Positions 1 to 9,976 are shown, counted from the stretch's first letter. The stretch: DNA of 36,407 nt from Candidatus Opimibacter skivensis (GCA_016721905.1 JADKHH010000033.1:410001-446407); one strand, 5' to 3'. The notes: generated by a model from the sequence alone, not told the origin. Program-made: numbers and translations.

Positions 1-3000
1 AAAGTGAATACACTCCCGCAACTTCAACCAGCATTGTTGAAGCGGATGTTCCATCCTGCCACTCCAATTGACCCATGCCGGCAGGAGCACTCAAAACCAA
101 AAGGTCTCCAGCGCAAATGATGGTATCTGGTCCGAGATCAAAAGCCATCGGTGACTCGATGAAATCTATCTGAATCGAATCTGTATCCTGGCCACAGGAA
201 TTGGACTGAAAAACGCTATAGATGCCTGGCTCCGAGACTACATAGGAATGACTTTCTGTACCATCTTGCCAGAGATTGGTGATCGACTGATCGTCTGACG
301 GAGTGAGCAAAATGCTGCTGCCAGCGCATACAATAGCATCAGCACCTAAATCAGTTACAGGAGGTGTGCCATCCATGGTGACAACAATGGTATCATTTTC
401 GATTCCACATCTGTTAGTTTCCATAAGAATGTATACGCCTGACGATGTTACTTCGAATGTGTCTGCTTCCGAACCATCCTGCCATTGATAACTTATGTCT
501 AAAAGCTGCGTACCTGATAAAATCAATACGCTACCAGCACAAACAGAGGTATCCGCGCCGAGATTGGGCTGAGGCGGTATTCCCTCAATATTTACCAAAA
601 TAGAATCACTGTCTGATCCGCAATCATTACTTTCTGTAAGCATATACAAACCTGTCGATGTGACCAGAAAGGTTTCGGATAAAGATCCGTCCTGCCATAC
701 ATGTATCATATCAGGACTGCCTGAAAGAAGCAAAGAGTTTCCAATACACAAGATAGTAGCAGGTCCTAATGTGGGCATAGGTGGGCTACCACTGATGGTC
801 ACCTCTATCGAATCGCTATCTGTCCCACATGCATTACTTACACTCAATGAGTATGTGCCTGAGGATACTGCATGGAAGAATGGTTCTGCTGAACCATCCT
901 GCCATTGATATTGTACACCCGAAATTCCAGATGCAATAAAAACCGTATCACCTTCGCATCCTTTAAGATCAGGACCCAGTTCAAGCTGAGGACCGAGGTT
1001 AGATTCTAAAACCACAATAGAATCCATAGCATTTCCACAAGCATTGGTGATCGTCACCGATATCAGGCCTGGTTGTGTAACCTGGTACTCATCCAATGTC
1101 GAATCGTCGTGCCATATATAAGACACCGCGCCTAATCCGGGCGAAATGATGATGGTTTCTCCTGGACATAAAGCCAGATCATCTCCTAATTCAAGTGCAG
1201 GAATTTCAGGCAACCATCCAATATGGAGTGAATCTGAAGAAACCCGACATTGGTCAGAGACGTTGACGATGACTACTCCGCTATCAGATGTGACATACTG
1301 TTGTTGCATCGAACCATCAGGCCAAAGTATCTGCACATCAGGTATCATCAGGTTTAATTCAATGATTTGTCCGGGACAAACCAATGTATCTGCTCCCAGA
1401 TCAATCGTCGGCAAATCTGGAGGATATTGAATCAGGATCGTATCAGATACAGCAGTGCACGCATTGGAAGCCAGCAATATGATCTGACCTGAATCGAAAA
1501 CCATAAAGGTTGAATCAATTGTTCCATCCGGCCAAAACCAAACATCCACATTTGCTATTACAGGCTTAAGCAACAGTGAGTCGCCAGGACATAGCATTGT
1601 ATCCATTCCGAGTCCTATCAAGGGTGCAGGGCCACCTGCAATGACCACCACCGTGTCTGCATCTGTGCCGCAATCATTACTCACGGTGACTGCATACTCC
1701 CCTGGCAATGAAACAGAAATTTGAGGAAGGATGGATCCGTCACTCCACAAATAACTTACGTTTGAAACCCCGGCATCAATGACTACAGGATGTCCGTCGC
1801 AGACCAGTAATTGATCTGGAAGAGATACAACAGGTGGCAAATTTTGTATGACGACATGAATGGTATCGTAGTAGGATTCACAAATAGTGTATATAAAAAC
1901 TGAATATGTACCGCTGGAAGTTACATTTAAGTATTGCTCCGTACTAAAGTCACTCCAAAGGATTTGTGCATTAGGTTGATTGACTTCCAGCATGAGTCCA
2001 CCAACACTGCATAGGATGGTATCCGGGCCTAGATCAGGCGGGTAGATATCCGGCGTCACATCAACCTGGACCTGGTCCGATGCTACACCGCAGGCGTTGG
2101 TGATCGTTACTGCATAGAAGCCTGAGGTGGATATCTCTATTGCCGGGTCAGTGCTACCTGTATTCCATAGAAAATCTCCTTCGTTATATGAAAGGTCAAT
2201 CAAGGTTGTTTCACCGGGACAAAGTTGATTTGGTACAAAACTCAAATCAACGGACGGAGGCGTGAGACTCGTTACCGTGATTGCATCTTCATCTGTTCCA
2301 CAAACATTTGAAACAGTCAGGCTATAGGCACCAGTAGTTTGAATATTGTATTCGGCTGACATAGATCCATCCTGCCACAGGAAATCACCTAATGCAGGGT
2401 CTAATGCAAATTGAATAGTACTATCGGGACATAGAAACTGAACATCAGTTCCCAGGTCAAAAGAAGGGGCAACTCCAGGTGCAAAATCAATTTCATCCGA
2501 AAACGTCCCGCAAGTATTCGTAATCGTGAGTGCATACGTACCAGGGCTCTCTACTTGAAAATACGAATTCGCAGATTGATCCTGCCAGGTGAAATCTCCC
2601 AAGAACGGATTCAGATTTAATGTCAGTTCTTCACCTTCACACAAAATCCCGTCAGGGCCAAGCGAGAAAGCTGGGATTGAATCCCCTGTGACTACAATTT
2701 CATCTGTAGAGATCAAACAACCATCATCCATCGTAACACTATAGACTCCCGGTGTCGAGATAAGATATTCAGAAGCTACACTTCCATCTTGCCATATGTA
2801 TTCGCCCAGATTCTCATCCAGATCCACCAGGTAGGTTTCACCCTCACAAAGTGTGTAGTCAGGTCCGGCATCTACTACATGTGTTTCAAGGATAACAACT
2901 TCCGCTACTCCTACACCTCCAGTGCAGTTGCCAAAACTAACAACAACGCTATAGGTACCTGATGTGGTCGCGATAAGTATCTGATCTGTTGATCCATCAC

Positions 3001-3075
3001 TCCATAGATAGCTAGCCCCTGGATTTTGGGCATCAAGGATGATAGGAAAACATGATTCATAAGGTCCTCCTAAAT
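1..3075 (-). repeat. fifteen tandem 210-bp coding repeats
   Basis: The codons for the WQDG-type core recur close to plus-strand positions 55, 267, 479, 691, 899, 1108, 1320, 1531, 1742, 1955, 2165, 2373, 2583, 2791 and 3001, a spacing of 208-213 bp. The period is a whole number of codons (70 residues). Copies are diverged at the DNA level, so this is an old protein-domain array and not a recent DNA expansion. Confidence 0.85.
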
Positions 3076-3790
3076 CAACCGAAATCGGAAAGGTCTCCAC
3101 TGCAACAACGGAAACCTCATCGAAATAGTAATAAGATGAATATTGAGATGGTGTACAGAAAGGATCCTCTCCGGTTTCATCATCTTCATAAAAATTCCCA
3201 AGGAATAGATATTCTTCTCCGCCCATTGCTATCATGTCTGCGCTCACTAACATCCACTCTAAAGTATCGGAGAAATATTCCATCTGCACATCAATTTGTG
3301 GGACTAAAGTACCCGGCCAAAGTTCGAGAGGAACATCATCTACCAAGGCAGCACCTAACCTGTCAATCGGGCAACTTTCATTTGCCACACTGGCCCAGTA
3401 GCTGATTTCATAACATTGACCTTGAACCATTTCTTCTGTAAGCTGGACATAAGGCCATTCCCCTCCACCATCAGTATTTGGTGCATTCTGATATCCTCCT
3501 ATGTAAGCATCTCCGGTTTTGGGGTACTGGAATCCTTTGAAATTGTATGGGACACCATAATTATCGGGATGGCATGCATTGAAATAATTGCACGAATACC
3601 GACTGAACCAAGGGATGCATGGCATCGGTCCATCCATATCGCCCATATACACACAATCTTCAATCTCCTCAAAGCTTGGATTAGGAACCAGGTTCTGGGC
3701 AAATAAATAGCATTGGGTACTCAACCATAGTGTAATAATGGTAAGGCATTTAAGTCTGGCTTGCAGAAATGATTCTTGGCGCCTATGCAT
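1..3790 (-). CDS. giant secreted repeat protein (PKD/SprB-like repeats), C-terminus cut off by window edge
   Basis: The reading frame opens at an ATG at 3790 and stays open to the left edge, giving at least 1263 codons. The N-terminus is basic then hydrophobic (signal peptide, with FAQ near residue 32), followed by a roughly 200-residue non-repeated domain that begins LVPNPSFEE, a start typical of exported Saprospiraceae proteins. From about residue 240 there are fifteen copies of a 70-residue unit. Each unit has an LGxDT..C.G opening, a Y.WQDGS core and a G.Y.(V/L)..N.CG..DSI ending, resembling Ig/PKD-like adhesin repeats. The core WQDG/WSDG codons lie in the same frame at 61, 697, 904 and 2377, so the array is unbroken. 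The likely role is a surface adhesin or gliding-type filament exported by T9SS; the expected C-terminal sorting domain would lie beyond the window. The divergent neighbour is ndh. The class is clear, but the ligand is unknown. Confidence 0.85.
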   Translation of the reverse strand, partial: MHRRQESFLQARLKCLTIITLWLSTQCYLFAQNLVPNPSFEEIEDCVYMGDMDGPMPCIPWFSRYSCNYFNACHPDNYGVPYNFKGFQYPKTGDAYIGGYQNAPNTDGGGEWPYVQLTEEMVQGQCYEISYWASVANESCPIDRLGAALVDDVPLELWPGTLVPQIDVQMEYFSDTLEWMLVSADMIAMGGEEYLFLGNFYEDDETGEDPFCTPSQYSSYYYFDEVSVVAVETFPISVDLGGPYESCFPIILDAQNPGASYLWSDGSTDQILIATTSGTYSVVVSFGNCTGGVGVAEVVILETHVVDAGPDYTLCEGETYLVDLDENLGEYIWQDGSVASEYLISTPGVYSVTMDDGCLISTDEIVVTGDSIPAFSLGPDGILCEGEELTLNLNPFLGDFTWQDQSANSYFQVESPGTYALTITNTCGTFSDEIDFAPGVAPSFDLGTDVQFLCPDSTIQFALDPALGDFLWQDGSMSAEYNIQTTGAYSLTVSNVCGTDEDAITVTSLTPPSVDLSFVPNQLCPGETTLIDLSYNEGDFLWNTGSTDPAIEISTSGFYAVTITNACGVASDQVQVDVTPDIYPPDLGPDTILCSVGGLMLEVNQPNAQILWSDFSTEQYLNVTSSGTYSVFIYTICESYYDTIHVVIQNLPPVVSLPDQLLVCDGHPVVIDAGVSNVSYLWSDGSILPQISVSLPGEYAVTVSNDCGTDADTVVVIAGGPAPLIGLGMDTMLCPGDSLLLKPVIANVDVWFWPDGTIDSTFMVFDSGQIILLASNACTAVSDTILIQYPPDLPTIDLGADTLVCPGQIIELNLMIPDVQILWPDGSMQQQYVTSDSGVVIVNVSDQCRVSSDSLHIGWLPEIPALELGDDLALCPGETIIISPGLGAVSYIWHDDSTLDEYQVTQPGLISVTITNACGNAMDSIVVLESNLGPQLELGPDLKGCEGDTVFIASGISGVQYQWQDGSAEPFFHAVSSGTYSLSVSNACGTDSDSIEVTISGSPPMPTLGPATILCIGNSLLLSGSPDMIHVWQDGSLSETFLVTSTGLYMLTESNDCGSDSDSILVNIEGIPPQPNLGADTSVCAGSVLILSGTQLLDISYQWQDGSEADTFEVTSSGVYILMETNRCGIENDTIVVTMDGTPPVTDLGADAIVCAGSSILLTPSDDQSITNLWQDGTESHSYVVSEPGIYSVFQSNSCGQDTDSIQIDFIESPMAFDLGPDTIICAGDLLVLSAPAGMGQLEWQDGTSASTMLVEVAGVYSL

Positions 3791-3963
3791 GGACGGTCTT
3801 GAGGTACACTGACTGCATTAGTTTGCAGGTGAATATACAAAATTCAAGAAGTTAATTGGCGTCCTACTTGGGCTTTGTCGACCTTGAAACTCCTGACTCT
3901 ACTTTATGCAGTCTCTTGAAATGCAAGGATTAACTTTAGATGTATTCTTTTGTTTCTTCGCAT

Positions 3964-5249
3964 ATGCCAATCAACCTTCCCGAAACCAAACAACCTCGCA
4001 TTGTTATTGCCGGAGCTGGATTTGCCGGCTTAACCCTGGCAAAACGGTTATCCAACAAAGACTATCAGGTCGTCATCATCGATCGCAATAACTATCACCA
4101 GTTCCAGCCTCTCCTGTATCAGGTAGCTATGTCAGGAATAGAGCCCAGTTCAATTGCTTTTCCCCTTGCGCCGTCTTTTTACAAATAAACCCAACATCCA
4201 TATCCGGGTAGCTGAAATCGAATCTGTTCACCCAGAGGAAAAGTACCTCCTGACCAATGAAGGCCGGGTCAATTACGATATCCTCGTGCTGGCTACAGGA
4301 GTGACTACCAATTACTACGGCAATAAAGACATTGAAAAGCATACCTACTCCCTCAAATCGGTCGCTGACGCCCTATACCTCCGCAATGCTATCTTATCCG
4401 ACCTCGAAAAGGCCCTGACGATCCGGGAAGATGACATCCGCCAGGGACTCCTGGACCTGGCGATCGTCGGAGGTGGGCCTACCGGTGTAGAACTGGCTGG
4501 CTCATTTGCTGAATTTAAGAAGTACATCCTGCCACAAGAATATCCGGAACTTGGACGCCACACAAATGGACATCCATATCATCCAGGGCGGCAATGAACT
4601 CCTCAACAGTTTTTCAGATGATGCCTCGATCAAAGCCCGGAAATATCTGGAAAATCTCGGTGTCAATGTGATCACCGGTGTTCGTGTCAACAATTACGAT
4701 GGCAATGAAATCAGCCTTAGTGATGGCCGTAAGCTCTATACTAAAAAAGTAATCTGGGCTGCAGGCATCACGGGACGGAGGTTTGAAGGACTCCCTGAAT
4801 CATGCTATACATCTGACAACCGCCTAAAAACAGATACATACAATCTTGTGACCGGATTAAAGGATGTCTATGCACTAGGTGATGCCGCCTACATGGAAGA
4901 AACGGAATATAAGGGACATCCTCAGGTAGCACAGCCTGCCATTCAGCAAGCAAGGTTGCTTTCAAATAACCTGAATGGATTGCTCAAAGGCAAACCGATG
5001 AAGCCTTTCCATTACAAGGACCTCGGTAGCCTGGCCACCATCGGACGAAACAAAGCTGTTGCAGACTTACCCTATTTGAAAACGCAAGGCTTCTTCGCCT
5101 GGCTCCTCTGGCTGTTTGTACACCTCAAATCAATCCTGGGTGTCAAAAACAAAATCTTTGTCTTCTTCAATTGGGTATGGTCATACTTTACGATGGATCA
5201 GAGTTTGAGGATTATGATCAGGCATAAGACCAGAATGAATAACGAATAA
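3964..5249 (+). CDS. ndh: type II NADH dehydrogenase-like FAD oxidoreductase, two frame breaks
   Basis: The protein is a single-subunit, non-proton-pumping NADH:quinone oxidoreductase of the inner membrane face. Reconstructed it is about 427 residues, the normal family length. GAGFAG (residues 17-22) is the FAD Rossmann motif and VGGGPTG near residue 168 is the NADH Rossmann motif. ALGDAA is the second FAD contact, and a hydrophobic stretch near residues 375-405 fits membrane attachment. The start is the ATG before PINLPETKQ, just ahead of the FAD fold. The frame moves +1 at about 4166 (0-frame reads FPLAPS, +1 reads FPLRRLF) and +1 again at about 4551 (YPELGRH against ELDATQMD). Both are explained by one extra T in a CTG codon. 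All domains are otherwise intact, so a sequence error is likelier than a dead gene. Confidence 0.85.
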
Positions 5250-5287
5250 GGACCATTCGAATGAAGAAGGACTCTTTTCTCTAAGCC

Positions 5288-6790
5288 CTAATCCCCTACC
5301 GGCGTCTGCAACACCAACGATTTGTCAGCAACAAAATCATAAAGGGTCATCCCTCTGATTTCATAGAGTGCCATCCAAAACTCGCGCACTGACTGCAGAT
5401 ATCCTCTGCGCGCACTTTCCTGATCTGCCAGGGCCAGATTTAAATCTGTGACGGAGATCTTTCCAATAAGATATCGCTGATAAGAAATTTCATAACGCTT
5501 GCGTGCCGCCTCCAGATAGCGCTCTGCAATTTCTGCATTACGCTGTACCAGATCAAATTGCTGGGCGCGTAAGACAACTGTGCGCCTGAAGTTCTCTTTC
5601 TCCTGATCGACTTGTCGTTGTTCTAAATCAAGGTTAGACAATGCAACCTCTCGGCGAGCTTTTGATTTTCCCCAATCCGCAATCGGCACGGATATGCCAA
5701 AGGTGACTACTTCCTGATCAATAAGATCCGTATAGACCTGGTTAAGTTCAGCGCCTGTCTGTGTAAGACCAAAACTTCCTTGCAGGCTGGCAGTGATCCC
5801 TGACTCTCCTTTAGCGCGTTGTACTTCCATGTTTGCTTCCATCAGTCTGCGCTCAAAGGAGACGACATTGCTTCTGTTTTGCATCGCATAGGCTAATGCC
5901 TTTTCTTCATCGATCATGATTGTAGGCAATGTATAAGGAGGAATTAATTCAAATGTTATTTGTCCCTGCAAGTCTAAAAAATCACGCAGTTGTTCTGCAT
6001 TTGTTTGCATTTCAAGCTGGGCTGCAGCAAGCCTTGTTTCAGCCTGCATGGCATTGATTTCTACCTGGAGTAAATCTGTTTCGGCGATTTTACCTACCTC
6101 ATATCGGCCTCTGGAGAGTACAAGCAGGGTGTCAGCATTTGCTTTGTCTTGTTCTGCAGCCTCTGCATCCAATTGACTGATGAGCAGATTGAAAAAATAT
6201 GCCGCCGCTTGATTTGCTACTGCTTCCATTTGTTCAGCATATATTTTTTCACTCTCCCTATACACCATGGGTTCAATCTGTCTGCGCCATTTCATCGCAT
6301 TAAACTGAAACAGAGGTTGATCAAAAGCAAAATTGATTGGTGTAGATACAAATGATCTATAAGCTTCATTGCCTTCAGTGGCAAATTGATCAAGTCTTCT
6401 CAATCCGCTCCCGAAATACAAGGTGCCTCCTGTCAGCGCTACATCTTGTCGAAGCGAGACATTCAGGTTATTTTCCATGTACGCTCTCTCCACATACAAT
6501 TCCTCTCCATTGGGCTGAGTGACGGGTTCAATAGAGCGATTGAATAAAGGGAGTGTATTAGCATTGAGCAGGACGGCTGGCTTGAAATCCGCCAGGTAAG
6601 ATTGATAGGTCCAGTAGTTTCTTTTCCATCTTGTCGAAGCGAGCAAGGCATCTGGCGCATCACTTTGTGCGAGGGCCACGACTTCCTCTAGTGTCAGCCG
6701 ATACGCACCTTGCGCATGGATATGTTGTCCAAACAAAACAATGACGAACATACCAATCATCGTAATCCTGTGTAAATGTAATTTTATCAT
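5288..6790 (-). CDS. TolC-family outer membrane efflux channel
   Basis: This 500-residue protein has a signal peptide ending HIHAQ near residue 26. It then shows the two-fold alpha-helical organisation of outer membrane efflux proteins: long charged helices rich in Ala, Gln and Glu, and a repeated YE(V/I)(G/S)xxxxx(T/S)(V)(T/D)(L) helix motif seen in RYEVGKIAETDLLQ and RYLIGKISVTDLN. It would form the outer membrane duct for the adaptor and permease encoded upstream on the same strand. A 243-bp repeat-filled gap separates it from the permease gene, so it may have its own promoter. It ends 38 bp from the convergent ndh gene. The substrate cannot be read from sequence. Confidence 0.9.
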   Translation of the reverse strand: MIKLHLHRITMIGMFVIVLFGQHIHAQGAYRLTLEEVVALAQSDAPDALLASTRWKRNYWTYQSYLADFKPAVLLNANTLPLFNRSIEPVTQPNGEELYVERAYMENNLNVSLRQDVALTGGTLYFGSGLRRLDQFATEGNEAYRSFVSTPINFAFDQPLFQFNAMKWRRQIEPMVYRESEKIYAEQMEAVANQAAAYFFNLLISQLDAEAAEQDKANADTLLVLSRGRYEVGKIAETDLLQVEINAMQAETRLAAAQLEMQTNAEQLRDFLDLQGQITFELIPPYTLPTIMIDEEKALAYAMQNRSNVVSFERRLMEANMEVQRAKGESGITASLQGSFGLTQTGAELNQVYTDLIDQEVVTFGISVPIADWGKSKARREVALSNLDLEQRQVDQEKENFRRTVVLRAQQFDLVQRNAEIAERYLEAARKRYEISYQRYLIGKISVTDLNLALADQESARRGYLQSVREFWMALYEIRGMTLYDFVADKSLVLQTPVGD

Positions 6791-6838
6791 AAGCTTATCA
6801 TATGTTATATGGAATAACCTCTTGGTTCTACACTATAT

Positions 6839-6967
6839 AAAATCGCGCAAAGACGCAAAGGTGCAGTTAAGATTTCCCAATGCTCTACTTGTTTTCGCAC
6901 GGAGCACACGGAGTGCACGGAGAAAAAAATAAAATCGCGCAGAGACGCAGAGGCGCAGTTAAAATTT
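6839..6967. repeat. pair of 37-bp direct repeats bracketing a CACGGAG-rich element
   Basis: Positions 6839-6875 and 6931-6967 are direct copies differing at about four positions. Both start AAAATCGCGC and carry GACGCA(A/G)AGG(T/C)GCAG. Between them, 6890-6924 contains CGCACGGAG followed by two further CACGGAG units. An inverted copy of the inner element lies near 25452-25484, and a copy of the GCGCAGAGACGCAG word in the opposite orientation lies near 34552-34576. The stretch is non-coding and lies between the permease and TolC genes. Confidence 0.75.
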
Positions 6968-6978
6968 CTTTAATCTCT

Positions 6979-7033
6979 TCACTGCTAACTGGTACCTGCT
7001 AACTGCTAACTCTCTTCTCCTTGCTCCTTGCCC
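6979..7033. repeat. CTAACTGC / CTCCTTGC short-word repeat
   Basis: The word CTGCTAACT occurs three times, followed by two CTCCTTG(C) units abutting the stop codon of the permease gene. The GGGCAAGGAGCAAGGAG read on the minus strand at 7017-7033 is matched over 16 bases at 22339-22354, and CTAACTGCTAACT recurs at 22384-22406 and (minus strand) near 25410-25430. Confidence 0.65.
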
Positions 7034-8371
7034 TTAATCTGTTCTCAACGCCTCAATCGGATCCAGTCTCGCAGCTTTCTGCGCAGGGAAAATGCCAAAA
7101 GCAAGACCGATGGAAGCCGCCACCCCAAAGGACAACACAATAGACCACCATGAAATAATAGTAGGAATCTCCGCCGCTGTTGAAATCGCACTAGCTGCCG
7201 CTATCCCAAGGAATACTCCCATCAAACCACCAATCGTACTCACTAATACGGCTTCAATCAGGAATTGAATCACGATATCCTGATGTGTAGCGCCAAGCGC
7301 ACGACGTAAACCAATCTCCTTTATTCTTTCATACACAGAGGCCAGCATGATGTTCATGATACCTATGCCTCCAACCAACAATGAGATACCGGCAATGACC
7401 GCAAGCACGAGATTGAAAATATCCTGTGTCTTTTGTTCTTGTTGCAGTAACAGCTCAGGAATCTCCATGTTAAAATCTACCTGGCCTTCATGTCGTCGCT
7501 TGAGTAAGCGGGCTATCACATCTGCAGTTGGTTGCAGGAATTTTGAATCATTGACTCTCACGACTAACCTGTCGATCTGATGGACTTCAGGCTCATCATT
7601 TCCATCACCTCGTCCCTGTCGGCCGAGATGTTCTTTACGGATGACTGAGCGGTCGCCAAAACGTATGAGGGATACATCAATCGGAATAAATATATCTGAA
7701 TTGAGATCGCGAAGGCCAAGTGAGGTAAGCGTTTCACGGGTGGCAACCCGTTTGTCTAAGACACCGATGATGGTAAAATAGTTATTGCCGCATTTGATAG
7801 ACTGGCCCACAGGATCTTTACCGCTAAATAATTTAGTCTCCACATTTTTGCCAATGACACATACAGGCAAAGCATTTCGCAGATGTTCTTCTGTAAATAA
7901 AGTGCCCTTGTATGTTTCGAGGCGATTGAGTTCAAAAAAACTATTGGTGACGCCGACACAACGGATATCAAGGATCTTCCCATTGTAGATTGCCTTAGTT
8001 TGTCTGATGATCTCAGGACTGACGAGATCAACAGAAGCAATGCTCTTGATTACTTCAATATCTCTTTTAGACATTCCGGGTGCCCAGGTCTTAAGGTCTG
8101 ACTCATTATCCGGAGTTGAAGTTGTGGATTCTTCTTCACCTTCCTCTCCTGTGTTTTTATCCGGAGCTTTGTGGGTAAAGACGATATTGTTGGTCCCGAT
8201 GAGACGCATCTGGTCCAGGATAAATTTCTTGGCACCTGATCCGATGGCGAGCATGGCAATGACGGCTGCCACGCCAAAAACAACACCAAGCGCAGTGAGA
8301 ATACCACGGAGTTTGTTGACCAGCACACTCTGGACCGCGATGTTAAACAGGAATAGTAATCTTTCCTTCAT
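7034..8371 (-). CDS. MacB-type ABC transporter permease, no ATPase domain
   Basis: The protein has 445 residues. One transmembrane segment lies near residues 20-45 (LTALGVVFGVAAVIAML), followed by a periplasmic MacB_PCD-type domain of about 260 residues. A C-terminal FtsX domain has three membrane segments and the typical IKEIGLRRALGA motif. It ends in the usual PIEALRTD. Unlike Proteobacterial MacB, no Walker A, signature or Walker B sequence is fused to it, so it must use a separate ATPase, which is not in this window. An acidic Thr/Ser-rich insert (GEEGEEESTT region, about residues 74-90) is unusual. It lies 19 bp downstream of the adaptor gene and is surely co-transcribed with it. Family placement is secure; the substrate is unknown. 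Confidence 0.9.
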   Translation of the reverse strand: MKERLLFLFNIAVQSVLVNKLRGILTALGVVFGVAAVIAMLAIGSGAKKFILDQMRLIGTNNIVFTHKAPDKNTGEEGEEESTTSTPDNESDLKTWAPGMSKRDIEVIKSIASVDLVSPEIIRQTKAIYNGKILDIRCVGVTNSFFELNRLETYKGTLFTEEHLRNALPVCVIGKNVETKLFSGKDPVGQSIKCGNNYFTIIGVLDKRVATRETLTSLGLRDLNSDIFIPIDVSLIRFGDRSVIRKEHLGRQGRGDGNDEPEVHQIDRLVVRVNDSKFLQPTADVIARLLKRRHEGQVDFNMEIPELLLQQEQKTQDIFNLVLAVIAGISLLVGGIGIMNIMLASVYERIKEIGLRRALGATHQDIVIQFLIEAVLVSTIGGLMGVFLGIAAASAISTAAEIPTIISWWSIVLSFGVAASIGLAFGIFPAQKAARLDPIEALRTD

Positions 8372-8390
8372 TTGACTTGAATTCAGATGA

Positions 8391-9776
8391 TCAGAAAATG
8401 ATTATTGTTCCGCCGCTATCCTGATCTTGTGGAGCATCATCGGCTTTGACTGTCTTCGCGAGTTCGTTTTGAATTTTCATCCGCTCTGCCAGTTCAGACT
8501 CCATCTTTGCTTTCGCTGTTACCTTTTCAGTAGCGTCGAGATAAACAAAAGGGATCTCTGCCTCTGTTTCAGGAGCATTCAGGCTTAATTGTTCTCCTTT
8601 CTGAAGTCCTGCCGCAATACAAATGGAAATATCATTGGAAGATCCTGTGACCACTTCTTGCCGCACATAGCCGGATTTGGTTTTCTTGTATACAAAGCTC
8701 ACACTATCCACCTGGATGGCTTCAAGAGGCACTTGCAGGCACGTTGGAATGGAATCAGTCAGTATGGAAATTCCGGTGGTCATTGCCGGCCTCAGTAATG
8801 AGTCAATGGAAGAAAGGAGAATGATCACTTCAAATACCTTGGTGTCGAAGTTGCGCACCTGCTCTCCAATGTTGGCCTTTGTCAGTACCATGCCTGAAAA
8901 CTCCTTGCCGGGAAAGGCATCAACTGTGATTTTTGCTTTCTGTCCTGGGATAACTTTAGTGATATCTACTTCATTGATGTAGGCTTTGGTGATCATCTCA
9001 CTCAGGTCTGGTAGCTCTGCGATGACGGGGTCCCATGAAGAGACTTGTGATCCAGGCCCACGTTTGCCGTTCCAGTCCCTGGCATAGATCACCATCCCGG
9101 ATTTGGGGGCTGTCACGGTCATCTGGCTCTGCAATTCCATTAGCCTGTTCAGTTTAAACTCCTGCTGGCGGTAGGAAGCATTGATTTCTTCAATTTGAGC
9201 GATGGATTTTTCCTTGGTGAGGGTCAGCTTATTTTCAAGTTGGCTGAGTTCACGCTGGGAGCGCTCCAGGTCCAGTTTGGCTTGCTGCTTTATTGCTTCG
9301 GGCTCGTATCTGCTGAGTTCCAGGGAAAGTTCTTTCTCCTTCATCGAAAAGCGGATATTGACCAGTTGATCGCGAAGGCTTCGCATTTCGATGGCGGTGT
9401 CGATTTTAGCCTGGTCGAGCTGGGTGACGATCTTGTCAATCTCTGTCTGAGATTCCTTGATTTTGCCGTCCATTTCTGTGCGGTCGAGGGAGGCGATAAA
9501 CTGGCCTTGCTGCACGACTGTGCCTTCCGGGACCAGATTGGCGATGGTGACCTGGTACAAACCCACTGTACGTAGTCCATCGGGGCCTTTGATTTTTTCA
9601 GATCGTCGCGCCAGTAATTCGCCCGGGGCATGAATAGTGACGGGGAGCGGGGCTTCTTTCACCTCCGCGATGAGGTCTTCAACTTCTCCAGATTTAGCGG
9701 GATCCTTCAACAAGAAGTAGGCACCTATAGCCAGCAGAGGGATACCAATCAGCGCAAATAGCCGGGTTCGTTTCAT
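8391..9776 (-). CDS. HlyD/MacA-type periplasmic adaptor of efflux system
   Basis: The protein has 461 residues. An uncleaved membrane anchor lies at about residues 5-22. It is followed by a split lipoyl/barrel-sandwich domain (halves around residues 45-100 and 220-250) separated by a long coiled-coil hairpin of roughly 110 residues rich in Glu, Lys, Leu and Gln. A beta-barrel and membrane-proximal domain follow, and the tail is a charged Ala/Lys/Glu helix ending GGTIIIF. It would link the MacB-type permease to the TolC channel. It is the first gene of the minus-strand efflux operon and faces serC across a 200-bp divergent gap. The long hairpin fits a type contacting TolC directly. Confidence 0.88.
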   Translation of the reverse strand: MKRTRLFALIGIPLLAIGAYFLLKDPAKSGEVEDLIAEVKEAPLPVTIHAPGELLARRSEKIKGPDGLRTVGLYQVTIANLVPEGTVVQQGQFIASLDRTEMDGKIKESQTEIDKIVTQLDQAKIDTAIEMRSLRDQLVNIRFSMKEKELSLELSRYEPEAIKQQAKLDLERSQRELSQLENKLTLTKEKSIAQIEEINASYRQQEFKLNRLMELQSQMTVTAPKSGMVIYARDWNGKRGPGSQVSSWDPVIAELPDLSEMITKAYINEVDITKVIPGQKAKITVDAFPGKEFSGMVLTKANIGEQVRNFDTKVFEVIILLSSIDSLLRPAMTTGISILTDSIPTCLQVPLEAIQVDSVSFVYKKTKSGYVRQEVVTGSSNDISICIAAGLQKGEQLSLNAPETEAEIPFVYLDATEKVTAKAKMESELAERMKIQNELAKTVKADDAPQDQDSGGTIIIF

Positions 9777-9946
9777 ATGGGGTGAGTAAAAGTTGGATGA
9801 CGTATAGGGTTCAAAACAAGATATAAAAAGGTTTTATTGTGCCGTTTGCTAATGTTTATGACAACGAAGTTCATGTGGTCCAAACTTTAAATTAAAATCC
9901 ATGAAAAAGTTGGTTTACATTGATGCACAATTCACATAGCGAATTG

Positions 9947-9954
9947 TAGATTTG
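9947..9954 (+). promoter_or_regulatory. candidate Bacteroidota -7 box upstream of serC
   Basis: TAGATTTG matches the Bacteroidota TAnnTTTG -7 consensus and sits 22 bp before the serC start codon, giving a short leader. No convincing -33 TTTG is seen at the usual distance, so this is tentative. Confidence 0.4.
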
Positions 9955-9976
9955 TTGCTATAACCTGAATCATACC

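Noticed and set aside
1..3075. CRISPR-like or tandem DNA repeat array
   Set aside because: The 210-bp period is a coding period of 70 residues in an open frame, the copies are diverged, and there are no short identical repeats with unique spacers.
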